Source: Diplonema papillatum
Lineage: Eukaryota > Euglenozoa > Diplonemea > Diplonemida > Diplonemidae
NCBI GenBank assembly: GCA_030068145.1
Contig: JAPJBO010000046.1
Span: 434,001 to 498,000 of the forward strand
Direction of reading: 5' to 3'
DNA: 64,000 nt
Part shown: one piece after another, positions 52,646-63,192 of the stretch
How the letters are laid out: each line of letters starts with the position of its first letter
Numbering within the stretch: the first letter of the stretch is position 1
Program-made: the position numbers and the translations under genes
The notes under the pieces: generated by a model
Told to the model about the DNA's origin: nothing
Database searches by the model: none
The model's input: the letters and a program-made list of their open reading frames with translations, nothing else

Positions 52646-52995
52646 ACTTTCTTGTTCTTGCAGGTTCTGAAGGGTGCACCGGGGGATGTCGGCGGTACGG
52701 CGCTGGGCAATCACCTTGTTGGTGCCCTCATACTACTGCAACAGCTGCTTAGAAAGTGGGAGCCCATCAAGTTTGAGAAGGGTCTTGGCCACTTCCTGAT
52801 AGAACGGATGCCCTTTTTCATCGACCAGGAGGGCCCTGTCAAATTCTATGGGGTAGTCCTGGACTAGCCTGTTTAACAACACTATCCACGACTTCGTTTC
52901 ACCCACTTGCAGCGGCTTCACGCGGGCTTGGCTCTTTTTCACAGGGCGAAGGCGTTGACTGGTGTTCGCTACGGGAACTTTTGCTTCACAACGTA
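52646..52995 (-). pseudogene. Decayed transposon protein family, copy 3
   Basis: Direct duplicate of 49401-49735 with insertions: RLRPVKKSQARVKPLQVGET, WIVLLNRLVQDYPIEFDRAL, EVAKTLLKLDGLPLSKQLLQ. A TAG follows QLLQ, after which the frame stays open as YEGTNKVIAQRRTADIPRCT; the other copy has a deletion at this point. Confidence 0.6.
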
Positions 52996-53412
52996 CCGAA
53001 CCTCCCGGTGACGATGAGGTAGGCGAGTATTGAATTACCAGCTTTTTACCCGCTTTGCCCGCTTTTTCCCCGCTTTTTCCAGATTTGGGAAAAAAGAAAA
53101 AAAAAGCGGGGATCCCGCTTTTTTTTAGGCGGGGTACAAGTATGCACGGTGAACTGCAGCCTCTGAGATGGAGTTAAATCGGGAGGTCCGAAAAGGGCAT
53201 GTGCCACACCCGCAAAGGGCATGTGCCACACCCGAAAAGCGGGTGTGGACACCCGTAAAGCGGGTGTGAAAGTTGGATTTTCGTGTGTAAATACCTGTGT
53301 TCTCATCAGTATTCTGGACTGGCTTTGCCTTTTCCCCCAATTTCTCAGATACCTGTTCGTTGATACCTCAAGAAAACATCATCCAGCGACTCACACACTC
53401 TTAAACACAACG

Positions 53413-54022
53413 ATGCCACTGTCCTCAAGTATGCCACGAACACCTGAAGACAACAAGCGGAGGCGCACGAGACAATGGCAGCGATTGCGAAGCCAACAAC
53501 ACGGCAACCTCCGACGTTGTCTCCAACTTTATTGAGGCATACCTCGTAAAGAAGGTCGGAGCAGCGATAAGGTTGAGCAGCCTGCGTCAGCTCGTTTCCG
53601 AGGTGACAGGAGTAAGGCTCCACAAAAAGTCGCCGTTGTTGATGCAGGTCATCACCGACTTCATAAAGCCGCCGAAATTCACAGCGGGGGAGGTTACAGC
53701 AATGACGAAGGCGAGAACCCTTCCGGATCAATACCGCATTGAAAGCAAAGTGCGCAACGTCCAAGATGTGAAGGTTGTTGGTGTCACGCTCAGAAGCAAG
53801 CCGATCACGGCGTGGAGACAGCAGACACATGCTAAGCACGCGCTGTACAACAAAGTGGTTCAAGCCACTAAGCCCACGTTCCGCGGAGCGGATCTCCTGG
53901 CCGTTCTGTCGTCAATTACGCAGGCCCAGATATCGAAGCCCATACGCATCGCCTTCCCAATTACGACGCCGGGTGCAAAAGAGCAAGGGTTCCATGTGAC
54001 CTCTACGGACATGATGACCTGA
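53413..54022 (+). CDS. Transposon ORF 1, unknown
   Basis: An ATG at 53413 opens a short basic frame (PEDNKRRRTRQWQRLRS). Protein-like sequence continues in another frame from about 53455 to the stop at 54022 (ATSDVVSNFIEAYLVKKVG, then LSSLRQLVSEVTGVRLHKKS, ending EQGFHVTSTDMMT). A short intron or a frameshift is needed to join them. The second part is about 185 residues, helix-rich and basic. No known domain. Confidence 0.45.
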
Positions 54023-54227
54023 TCAGCGCGGCAGTGAAGGGAAGCTCGCAGAAGAAAAAGAAAGGTCAAAGTGATGCTGCCGCCCGTGCGGGAACACCGC
54101 CGCAGGAGGCCCTCACGAGCGGAAGTTTACGGGTGACTGGTACGATGAGGCGGTGGGACGCAGAACTGGCGAACAGAAGAGTTCTCAATACGAACTGCGG
54201 CCTGGAGGATGCTGAGGACACAGGACC

Positions 54228-54656
54228 CTACATGTCCTCAATGTCCTCTTCAATCAGCAGTGCCTGCTGTTCTTCCTCCTGGGGATCATTGTCGCCCGTC
54301 AGACCCAGCCCCATGATCTGGCGGTACTGCTCGTCCAGGTCCACGGCCGCCACTCCCTCGCCAGCAAGTGCTGCACCCTGCGCAATGGGGACCTTCACTT
54401 GCCACAAGCCAAGGTGGAGCTGTCTGCAGAGCACTGGCTTCTGGTCGTCAGCGGGCTCGTCGAGGACGTAGGTGGTTGGGTACAGACCCGATGGCACACT
54501 GCTGCCCGCGGGGACAACACGTACGCACTCGAGAGTGACTGTTGTGCCCACCACCTTGTAATTAACCTGCAGCATCACTCTGGCCTCTATTTTTCCGTTT
54601 TCTGCTGCGAGCTTCCTTTTAGTCTGGCGCTGATCAAGTGCTTCCGCAATATTCAT
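54228..54656 (-). CDS. Transposon ORF 2, acidic tail, minus strand
   Basis: 142 codons from an ATG (MNIAEALDQRQTKRKLAAEN) to a stop at 54228. The middle has beta-like alternation (ARVMLQVNYKVVGTTVTLEC) and the end is strongly acidic (DPQEEEQQALLIEEDIEDM). It is convergent with ORF 1 and divergent from ORF 3. Unknown function. Confidence 0.4.
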   Translation of the reverse strand: MNIAEALDQRQTKRKLAAENGKIEARVMLQVNYKVVGTTVTLECVRVVPAGSSVPSGLYPTTYVLDEPADDQKPVLCRQLHLGLWQVKVPIAQGAALAGEGVAAVDLDEQYRQIMGLGLTGDNDPQEEEQQALLIEEDIEDM

Positions 54657-54739
54657 CTGGTCACACCATGTCCGTGGATAAGGGGCCCAGAGACGATATC
54701 GAAGGACTCATTCATCACAGGAAGACAAATAATTAAACC

Positions 54740-56268
54740 ATGCAATCCGCAAACGCTGCTGTGTTAGAAGTGGGCAAAACTCTCATCGAAGAGCGTTATG
54801 CAACACGGACCTCCCAGAGAAAGCTAGACCTTGTCAATAAGTCGCACAAGCGGCGTACTAGCATGAGTATCGGGGTGTCCGTGAAGCGCTGCAGAAAAGT
54901 GGAGAAGGAGTCGCGCTCTCGAGTAAAGGAGAGACTGCAACGGGGCTTAGCAGGTGCGTTCAAGGTCTTGGAAGAGGAGGGGTGGCGTGAATCCGCAAGA
55001 TTGTCTTCCGTACCGCTTGTTGGCGTACTGTATACCGACGGGTACACAGCAAGAAACTCGCTGAGATCGCGCAACGCGCGCACACGTCTGTCGATGTCCC
55101 TGGTATACCCAGAAACCGGCGGTTTTGTCCCGTCCGTAACTGTCGTCGACCGGAAGAAGGCGCAATTTAAGCATTTCGAGAACCGGTTTCTCAACCATGC
55201 AATTTTGCGCCTTCACAATGCAAAGATCGTTCGCGGCCACGGTGTGACTCGGGTTCGGATCGAAAAGATCACCGGCGATCACTTTGACCGATGGCAGAGG
55301 CTTGACGGGTGTGGTGGAAGAGGCCACCGCTGCGCAGTATGCACCGTTCCAACAAGCGAATGGAGCATGTACATGCATCGCTTTCCTCACCTCAGCCTCA
55401 CGAATGCGTATTGTCACAGCCTCAGCCATTGGTGGGATCGCATGGATGCCCTTCCATTGCAGTGTTCGGATGAAGCTGAGGAGGCAGAAAACGGAGAGCG
55501 GAAAGCTGATGTGACCATGATCAGCAGCCCAAAAACCTGCGAGGTAGATCTGGCATGCGCGGAGGAAGAACGGAGAGCCCGCCGACTTCCGTGGAAGGTT
55601 GCGGATCTGTCCCAGACAGGCTTTCGCGGAAAACAAACAGTTTTGATTTGCGATTGCCTGCACCGCAATGCGCGTAGTAATCTAGCCCGTATCGTTCTTT
55701 GTGAGCAGCTTGCCGCAATGAAAACCAACTTCGTCTTTCGTGGGGGGCCCTATACGGCGTTCCGGTTTGCGGGTGGAACTGGAACGATTCGTGTGTGCAA
55801 CTGCGAGGCGCCGACAGCCCCCCCACAACTGCCGCTGTTTGTGCCAGACAAGAACCTCACCAAGAACCTCGTGCAGAGAGCTCAGAATTGGAGGAAGCGG
55901 GTGATAGCGATGCAGCAGAGGAGTGTGAGGAGAAAGCAGACGACGAAGAAGACGAAGAAGAAGACGAAGAGGAAGAGGAAGAGGAAGAAGAAACGGAAAC
56001 ATATTTGCCGTGCGACTTTTGTGGCAAAAAAGCTGTGGAATCCTCGATGGCTGCCCATATCGACGCAGCACATCGCGACCGCATTCAATGCCACTGCATG
56101 GCTGAATGCCCTGCATGTCGTGTAAAAGTAAAGGCAGCTGGAATGAGTCAGCATGTCCAAAAAAAGCATCCTGCTCTCTTCGATGAGCCTCTTCGATGCA
56201 AGCTGTGCTGGAGAAAGCTTGGATCAAAGGGTGCGTGGACACGGCACATCCGCCAGCACATGACATAA
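54740..56268 (+). CDS. Transposon ORF 3 with three C2H2 zinc fingers
   Basis: An ATG at 54740 opens a 461-codon frame with a basic N-terminus and a central region (GVLYTDGYTARNSLRSRNAR) that could be catalytic, though no DDE triad is assignable. From about 55830 the better frame is the next one, to 56268. It has an acidic run rich in Glu (DDEEDEEEDEEEEEE), then CDFCGKKAVESSMAAHIDAAH, CPACRVKVKAAGMSQHVQKK plus H, and CKLCWRKLGSKGAWTRHIRQ plus H. These are three fingers with Cys-2-Cys spacing and 11-12 residues to the first His. Joining the frames needs an intron or a frameshift. A transposase with C-terminal DNA-binding fingers is the inference. Confidence 0.5.
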
Positions 56269-56284
56269 CTTGCTCTGATCGAAG

Positions 56285-57191
56285 ACTTGATCTGTCCTTC
56301 CTTCCTTTGTAAGTTCCCACAAAGTTATGCTATGTTTGTTTTATCGCCGGTTGTTCTCGAGTTCTTTTTCTCCTTGTTGTTGTCCACCTGCTGACGCAAA
56401 ATCCAGACCGCCGCCACAAGAAATCCCCTACAGTCTGCAGTTTGGGGGTCCACACAACGGTGGATAACGGTGGAACCCCACGATCTGTCAAGTTCCGATT
56501 CACTGCTGTTGCACTACATCAAGAAAAGGTAGACACAGCAAAAAACCCCAATACAAAACCATGGCCCCAGTAACAAGCGAAACTGGCCCAACCCCATGAG
56601 AGAAGGGCACTGGGAGTCGTATTCTGAGGTAATTCAATCAACAAACATAATCCAGAGGGGGTTGAGGTTCAAAAGGAACATGTTGCATTCCAAAAGAAAC
56701 AAGGCCGGTCCAGAATACCGATGAGAACCAAGGTATTTCCACCGAAATCCCCTGTTTCCACACCCGCTTTGCGGGTGTCACATGCCCTTTGCGGGTGTGG
56801 CACATGCCCTTTGCGGGTGTGACCACAACCTCTCCTAGGACCTCCCGATCCACTCCAGCTCAGAGGCTGGAGTTCACCGTGTGATATGGTACGATGCCAA
56901 AAGGGGGGGGGGGGGGGGTCGTTGTTGTTGGTGATGGTTTTGTGGGATGAAGTAGGGGAAAGAAAATTTCTTTTTGCGGTGGTCTCCGCTGGCCTGGTAG
57001 TCCGTGCTACCTCCTTTCTTTTACACTCGTTCTCTTCTCTACTCACTACTGTACGTACTCTTTCGCTCTTTTTCTCTCTTTGGCTAGCCAAAACAAAAGA
57101 CTTCTGCGACCGACACCACGAACACATTCGCAATGAATGTGGCCCTGGGCCCCCCACGTGCATACATGTTGAGCAGGGGTTGCCATGTAGC
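56285..57191. other. Transposon right end and flank
   Basis: 56640-56881 is the right TIR region. Outside it are a 16-bp G run (about 56904-56919) and unremarkable sequence up to the next element. No gene. Confidence 0.6.
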
Positions 57192-59460
57192 CCGGGGGGG
57201 GGGGGGGGGGGTGTGGGGCTAATTTATTCCGGGGTGGCTTTTTTTCCGACTTTTTTTCCGACTTTTTTATTCCGGGAGGTGAAAATTTGTTCCGGGAGGT
57301 GAAAATTTGTTCCGGGAAGTGAAAATTTGTTCCGGGAAGTGAAAATTTGTTCCGGGGTGGGCTTTTTTTCTGACTAATTTGTTCCGGGAACTGAAAATTT
57401 GTTCCGGGGTGGGCTTTTTGTCTGACTAATTTGTTCCTGGGTGAGTTTTTTTTCATTTCTGGGCTAAGAATGGCTGACACGATCAGTGAGCATCCCAGAA
57501 AAAAAACTCACCCCGGAACAAATTTTCACTTCCCGGAACAAATTTTCGCTTCCCGGAACAAATTTTCAGTTCCGGAACAAATTTTCACTTCCCGGAACAA
57601 ATTTTCAGTTTCGGAACAAATTTCACCTAATTTCACGGGACCCGGACCGAACCCAGAACTGGGGAGGACTGGGCTGACAACCCAAGGTGGCAACAAACGG
57701 AATCTGCACTCCACATTACATCACGCAAGAATGGCTGATTCCTTCCTGAAGTCATCGACTGTCTTTGTGCCCACAGGAAGCGCGAACTGAACGCAAGGAC
57801 CTTCCAGATGTGGAACACTGTACGGAGAGAAGACCACGCAACGGAGCAGGCGCCCACAAGTAGTTTCTAACAGGACTAATCCCTCACACCGAAGTGATCA
57901 TGAGTTGCCTTAACGAAACGAACCTTGTGGAGCTGAACTCAGGCTGATAGGTGGGCCTTCTACAACGTTAGCACCGGTCAGCAAGTAAACGTATCCGACC
58001 CCTGGCACAGAAGGCACGCGGTGGCTATCGGTAAACTGCATCGCGCACTCAGACAGACTTAACAGCATGTACGTGGAACCCCTTCCCACGGTCAGTAACT
58101 TGGACGACAATTACACTGGACGAACGCAGGAAATGACGAATATCCTCGAGGCTGTCGTAAATTCTCTTCTCAAAAAATATCTAAATACATAGGGTCAAAA
58201 GGGCACCCCCCCGAAAAAAAAAAAAGACTCCAGATACGCAAACTCTTTCGAACGCTGCACACGGGTATCCTTCAAGTGACCTCTAACTATCTGTTGCATA
58301 CGCGTATCCGGATCTGAAAGCCGAAGACTTTGTAACACTTTACCGCAACCGAAGTCGCGAACCGGGTTCGGCTTGCACTGCAAAAGCAGCATAATTGTGT
58401 CTTGCGCCCGAGCGCGGAAATCCGCCACCCGCCATTCGGCTAGAGTGCAAGAACACAATTGCGAAGCGTACTACAAACGGATAGTGTTACATAGGCGAAC
58501 GAATCATGCGAGAACCTATGGAGGGGCCCCTCGACAGCTTTCAGAACACGGCATAGTAAGTCAAGAGTCGGATAAGCGAGTGTGCACATTCTACTCCCGT
58601 TTGATCTGCATTTTCCACCTTTCCCCCCTTTCTTTGATCTGCTGTGTGTATTTGAAAAACGTTATCGCATGCGGGTAAGCGGGGTTTGCGGGTTAGGGTT
58701 TGCGGGGTTTCCGGGTTAGGGTATGCGGGGTTTGCGGGGTTAGGGTACGCGGGGTTGCGGGTTCGGGTATGCGGGTTTGCGAGGTTAGGGTATGCGGGTT
58801 TGCGGGTTAGGGTATGCGGGTTTGGGTATGCGGGTTTGCGGGGTTTGCGGGTAGGGTTTGCGGGGTTAGGGTACGCGGGTTTGCGGGTTCGGGTATGCGG
58901 GTTTGCGAGGTTAGGGTATGCGGGTTTGCGAGGTTAGGGTATGCGGGTTTGGGTATGCGGGTTTGCGGGGTTTGCGAGGTTAGGGTATGCGGGTTTGCGA
59001 GGTTAGGGTATGCGGGTTTGCGGGTTAGGGTATGCGGGTTTGGGTATGCGGGTTTGCGGGGTTTGCGGGTTAGGGTTTGCGGGGTTAGGGTACGCGGGTT
59101 CGGGTTTGCGGGTTTGGGTATGCGGGTTTGCGGGTTCGGGTATGCGGGGGGGGGTTCGGGTATGCGTACCTTACACAAAAATTGTAAAAATCACACACAA
59201 ATGGTGAAAATCTGGAAAATTTGGCAAACCCCAAATTTTCAGTTTCCGGAACAAATTTTCACTTCCCGGAATAAATTTTCACTTCCCGGAACAAATTTTC
59301 ACTTCCCGGAATAAATTTTCACTTCCCGGAATAAATTTTCACTTCCCGGAACAAATTTTCACTTCCCGGAACAAATTTTCACTTCCCGGAACAAATTAGT
59401 CGGAAAAAAAGCCTGAAAAAAAGCTCACCCAGGAATAAATTAGCTCGACCCGGGGGGGGG
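57192..59460 (-). mobile_element. 2.2-kb foldback element with telomere-like array, copy 2
   Basis: Reverse-orientation copy of 36616-38817: G-homopolymer end at 57194-57211, unit blocks 57240-57640, unique part 57640-58675, telomere-like array 58675-59170, unit block 59230-59400, end at 59452-59460. The unique parts differ from copy 1 by only scattered bases and small indels, so the two copies are recent or kept alike. Confidence 0.85.
58675..59170 (+). repeat. Telomere-like GGTTAGGGTATGCGGGTTTGC array
   Basis: Counterpart of 36949-37352, about 90 bp longer, with GGGTTAGGGTATGCGG, GGGTTTGCGGGG and GGGTTCGGG units. Different unit counts in the two copies show that the array changes length. 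Confidence 0.9.
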
Positions 59461-61260
59461 GCAGGGGGCGCACTAAGGATTGGGGGGTGCAACGGGCAAT
59501 GTCAACGTCTGCTAAATTTGGAAGGGGGGGGGGGCAGTGCTGATACTAAGCCTGAGACCCAAAACGAAGTTGCTAACCCTGGGTGGGGGTGGGTACCCCC
59601 CCCCCCCCCCCCCCCCCCCCTCCTGGTGCAACCCACTGTGGACCTACTGTGGGACCCACCTTAGCTAAATTCTCTAAGGTGAAATGGTGGAAAAAGTGGG
59701 TCAAAATTTTTTTTTTTCGAGTGCTTTTTTGGGAGGATTTGGGCCAAAAAAAAAATTTTTTTTTTCTTGGTCGGTGCTGAGGAAACCACCTTAGAGCGGT
59801 CACCACCCTGCTGCACACAGGCCCTGCAAGGGGGGGGAGGGGGGGGGTGTTTAGGGGGGGGGGGGGGTCCTGTTTGGTGCACCTGGTGGCCGGGGACCCC
59901 CCCACCCTTTTTTCCGGGGACCCCCTTAAACGCGCTCTTTCGCGATGGATCTTTCCACTCCGTCCTCGGTTCGTCTGTGAGGCCTGAAATTTGACGTGCA
60001 AAACACAGGCTGAAACCGGGAAAATCTGCCCTTTCGTGGTTTTCTTGGTGCCGTTGTTTCGAAACTCTCTAAGTACGTTTCCCAGCGGATTTGCCTGAAA
60101 ACAGCTTTTGGGGGGTATTGGCATTTTGGGGAAAGCACATGGTAAATCGGCCAAATTTGCTCGAATTTTCACTTTTTGGGCCAATTTTCCAGATTTTGGC
60201 TGATTTTTGAGTGCACTGCAGGAATCTTGGTTTTCGGGGAAACTGACTTTGCTCAAAAGTTGCTAAGTACATTTCCCTGCCAAAAAAGTGCAGGAAAACA
60301 TTTTGGTGGGGATTGACCTTTTTTTCCGCAAAAGTGGGTTCGATTTCGAAAACGAGGAGAACGGATTCATCTGGAGGAAACGGAGTACCCACTCGGCACC
60401 GGGGGGTCTGGCAAACACCCCAAAAACAGCCCCCAAAACGACCCCCCCCCCCAAGGGTACCTGTAAATCCAGGGCCTCCAGGGCCCGGGCCCCGGGCCCC
60501 GGGCCCCGGGTTAGCGCTAGGGTCCAGATAGGGTCCAGGCCCACGGTAATCACGCCATCCAAGGATGGAATCTTCAATATTGCAGCTTCCACAACAAGCG
60601 GAGAGCAAGACGAGAAAAATCAAGAAATAAACTTGATAAAATTTGATAAAAAAAGCTCACAGTCGTGCATTTACCATATGGGCTGAGCGGGCGGAGGCTC
60701 TAAGGTGAAATGGTCAAAATGCCCTGGGAAAAATGTGGGACAAAACTTTCCGAAATGCGGGTTTTTAGAGATTCCGGCCCAAAAAAAAAATTTTTTTTTT
60801 CAACGCCACCTTGCCACCTGTGACCTTGGGTGAGCCGTGGTACCCTTTATGCAGCCAGCTAGACCTGCCAGAACCTGAAAACCTCCTTCAGGTTTCGTGG
60901 CTGTGTCAAAAAATACATTCCGAGGACGTTTTTGAACGCTTTTGAGTCCGTTGAGCTCAAGGACAGTCTGGGGCCCTGGAATGGAATTGTAAACGAATTG
61001 CATCTCGTACCAAAGAGTTTTTCCTTTGGTAATCGTTCAGGGCCAAAAACCCTGGAAAATTTTCCAGGGCCCGGGCCCCGGATTACAGGTACCCCTGCCC
61101 CCCCCCCCCCCCAAAAGGGGGGTGCAACGTGCAACGGGGGCAACGTCCCTTGGGGGGGGGGGGGGGGGGTTGGGCGGAAAAATCCCCGCATAGTTCACCA
61201 GGGTCTGACGGCCCATACCCTTCCTAAAACATCATTCTGCGTTCAAATACGCCCTCAGAA
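59461..61260. other. C/G-homopolymer-rich repeat region
   Basis: Runs of C (59597-59621, 61098-61112) and G (59829-59868, 61139-61170). CTCTAAGGTGAAATGG followed by an A/T homopolymer junction occurs at about 59670 and again at 60698. No gene: the ORFs here are proline/glycine artefacts. Confidence 0.6.
60455..61096. mobile_element. 640-bp element with GGGTACCTGTAATCC inverted ends
   Basis: The left end GGGTACCTGTAAATCCAGGG and the complement of the right end GGGTACCTGTAATCCGGGGC match. GGGCCCGGGCCCC follows inwards on both sides. TAATCCGGGGCCCGGG occurs again at about 36533, suggesting a family. No coding sequence. Confidence 0.5.
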
Positions 61261-61299
61261 GCCTACGGAGAGCCTTCTATGATGTCCCAAATGCGATTT

Positions 61300-61600
61300 T
61301 GTGGGTTTTTAAGGGGTCCCCCCGCCTGGCTGCGATCAGTCTGGCCTGACAGCTGACGTGTAGGCGCGCTTTTGGCTGAGATCCGCCGTGCCGCGTGCAC
61401 GGCGAAGCTCGCCTGGCTGAAATCCGTCTGGCCTGAGCACTGACGCGTAGACTCGCTTCTGCTGCGGTCTGTGCTTGCTTTGCCGAGATCCGTCAGGCGC
61501 CTGTCGAGCGCATGGTCGTTGACGTGTAGACCCGTGCCACGCACACAGTGCAAGCTCGCCTGGTTGAGGGCCGTCTGGACCGCTGGATGCCTGCCATGTG
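61300..61600 (+). repeat. Degenerate ~85-bp tandem repeat
   Basis: Units containing TCTGGCCTGA, ACGTGTAG or ACGCGTAG, and AAGCTCGCCTGG recur about three times, preceding the retroelement relic. Confidence 0.5.
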
Positions 61601-61639
61601 GCCGACGAAATTCCTGGGAAGCTGGGGATCGCCGAGGCC

Positions 61640-62700
61640 TGACAACTCTAGGCGAACCTCTGGAAGGGTTGCCCTACGTCGGGACCCGGACTTGTCGGTC
61701 GAGGAGCTGATTCGGGGCCAGCCCGACGTGCTCGCGAAGGCCAGGAGGGCCTTCAGGGGCGAACCGGTCGCCAACAAGGAGGCCATCTGGGCGTCGGTGC
61801 AGAAAGAGGTGGACGGAGGTTCGTGGTCGAAGTGGAGCTGCCTACGAGTGCAAGTTTTTCTGCGGTGTTTTATGGTCGCCGGTCGCCGGACCAGGAGATG
61901 TGGCGGACGAGCCTCCATGCGTTCGTGCAGTCAATATGGCGGTCGACATGGCGACGAGGGTCAAGCTGGGTATCGTCGACGTCTTCGTGGAGGTGGTGCG
62001 GCAGCTGGCCAATGATGGCCTCTGGAAGATTTGCTGCAGACGGATGAAGGCGCAGGACGATGTCATCTGCGGGAGCTCTGGGCGGCGACGGGACGACCCC
62101 ACGGGGCACCAGCCTTCGGCACCTGGACTTGATTGTCTTGACCGCCGGGACGTCTCCCAGTCGGAACCGCGGAAGGATACGTTGGTGTCCGTTCTGGAGG
62201 GTGTTCTCCCTCACGACTCTGGCACCGGGCGAGGCCGCGTCGCTAGCAGGGAAATTGGGGGGTCGCCTCGTCCTCCCTGTTTGGCAAGGTGGTAGGGTGC
62301 CTCTCCAGCTTTTATCCAGGCGCGCCGAAGCGCAGAAAATTCATGCTGGGTCGTGTATCGCTCAAGTGGCGGGTTGTCTTGAAGGGTGAAGTCGGGGGTC
62401 TTTGAGAGGTCGGTTCCCCTCAACTCGCTTAGTCCGGACATGGGAAGCTGTTTACGGATGCCTGCTCGAAGGGGTTGGGTGCAACCCTGTCGTTCTTACG
62501 GACGTCGTCTACTACTCCTGCCGCTTCCTGTCCGGGCGTCCGGGCCGCTGATTCACGCACTGAAGCTCGCGTCCGTGTCGGTGGCCGGTCTGTGGTATAC
62601 GGAGATGACGGGCGTGCAAGTTTCGGTGGGCAACGTCGTTCTGGCAAGCCTTGTCCAGGGCCAGTCCATAGCTAGAATGCTGCCCCGGTCCACGGGCTGT
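61640..62700 (+). pseudogene. Decayed reverse transcriptase/RNase H polyprotein
   Basis: Plus-strand blocks in shifting frames match the order of retroelement pol genes that join reverse transcriptase to RNase H. First comes RAVNMAVDMATRVKLGIVDV (61920-61985), like the VN.AV..V.LG.VD segment of the RT N-terminus. Next is TLAPGEAASLAGKLGGRLVL (about 62213-62272), like the LsPGEAasLaGKL connection. Then GKLFTDACSKGLGATLSF (about 62450-62500), with the RNase H TDA motif. Last is HALKLASVSVAGLW and VSVGNVVLASLVQGQS (to about 62670), where the usual Asp-Asn reads Gly-Asn. The RT catalytic core is missing. This style is common in DIRS-type and protist retroelements, but the class is not proven. Confidence 0.6.
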
Positions 62701-63192
62701 GGCTGAAAGGCATCGTCAGGACCCCTCAGGGTCTCCTCCCTGGACTCCCCCGCGGACATCCCGTTAATAACGGCGAAGAGTCCCCGCCGTGTCCTTGTAT
62801 CGCAGAGTGCCTCCCTGAATGAGCGGTACCCGCAGTTGGGGCACAGGAGCTGACTTGACCCGGCCAAGCGCTTCAGGGGGGTGAACACCTCGACGGGCAG
62901 AAGCGGATGGAGGACGGTGCCCCCTCCGGCGGGCCGGAAAGCGTGAGCGGAGGCACCAAATTGATGGCCTTGAACGTCAAGAACCGCATGCATTCCTCTT
63001 GCCCCTCGCCATGCGCCACTCGACCCTGAGCCTTCCGCCATTTAGAGTGACGTCCCCTGCGCGGATCGCCCAGAATATCAGGGCAGCGCCGTAGTCGCCC
63101 GTAGTCCGGATGGCATCAAAGGTCGTCCTGAACTCCTTCACGCCCAGCGGCTCCGCCTGCTCCGGCGACTCCTTCCCGAGGACGGCCATCAT
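62553..63192 (-). other. Open minus-strand stretches next to retroelement relic
   Basis: Two minus-strand frames (63192-62977 and 63041-62553) give protein-like fragments such as DAIRTTGDYGAALIFWAIRA and SQLLCPNCGYRSFREAL with a CPNC pair. They overlap the end of the plus-strand RNase H relic. They could be another gene of the retroelement or chance. Not assigned. Confidence 0.25.

Larger units (their letters stand above)
53145..56881. mobile_element. 3.7-kb TIR DNA transposon
   Basis: CACGGTGAACTGCAGCCTCTG at 53145 is mirrored at 56881 (complement CACGGTGAACTCCAGCCTCTG). Similarity extends about 200 bp inwards through ACACCCGCAAAGGGCATGTG repeats and ATTCTGGACTGGC/ATTCTGGACCGGC. The left boundary is confirmed by the empty-site copy ending at 47901. 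A TG on each flank may be a 2-bp target duplication. Three ORFs lie inside; the class is not recognised. Confidence 0.8.

Noticed and set aside
54947..55663. 238-codon minus-strand ORF
   Set aside because: Antisense to the zinc-finger transposon gene; the plus frame is longer and better organised.
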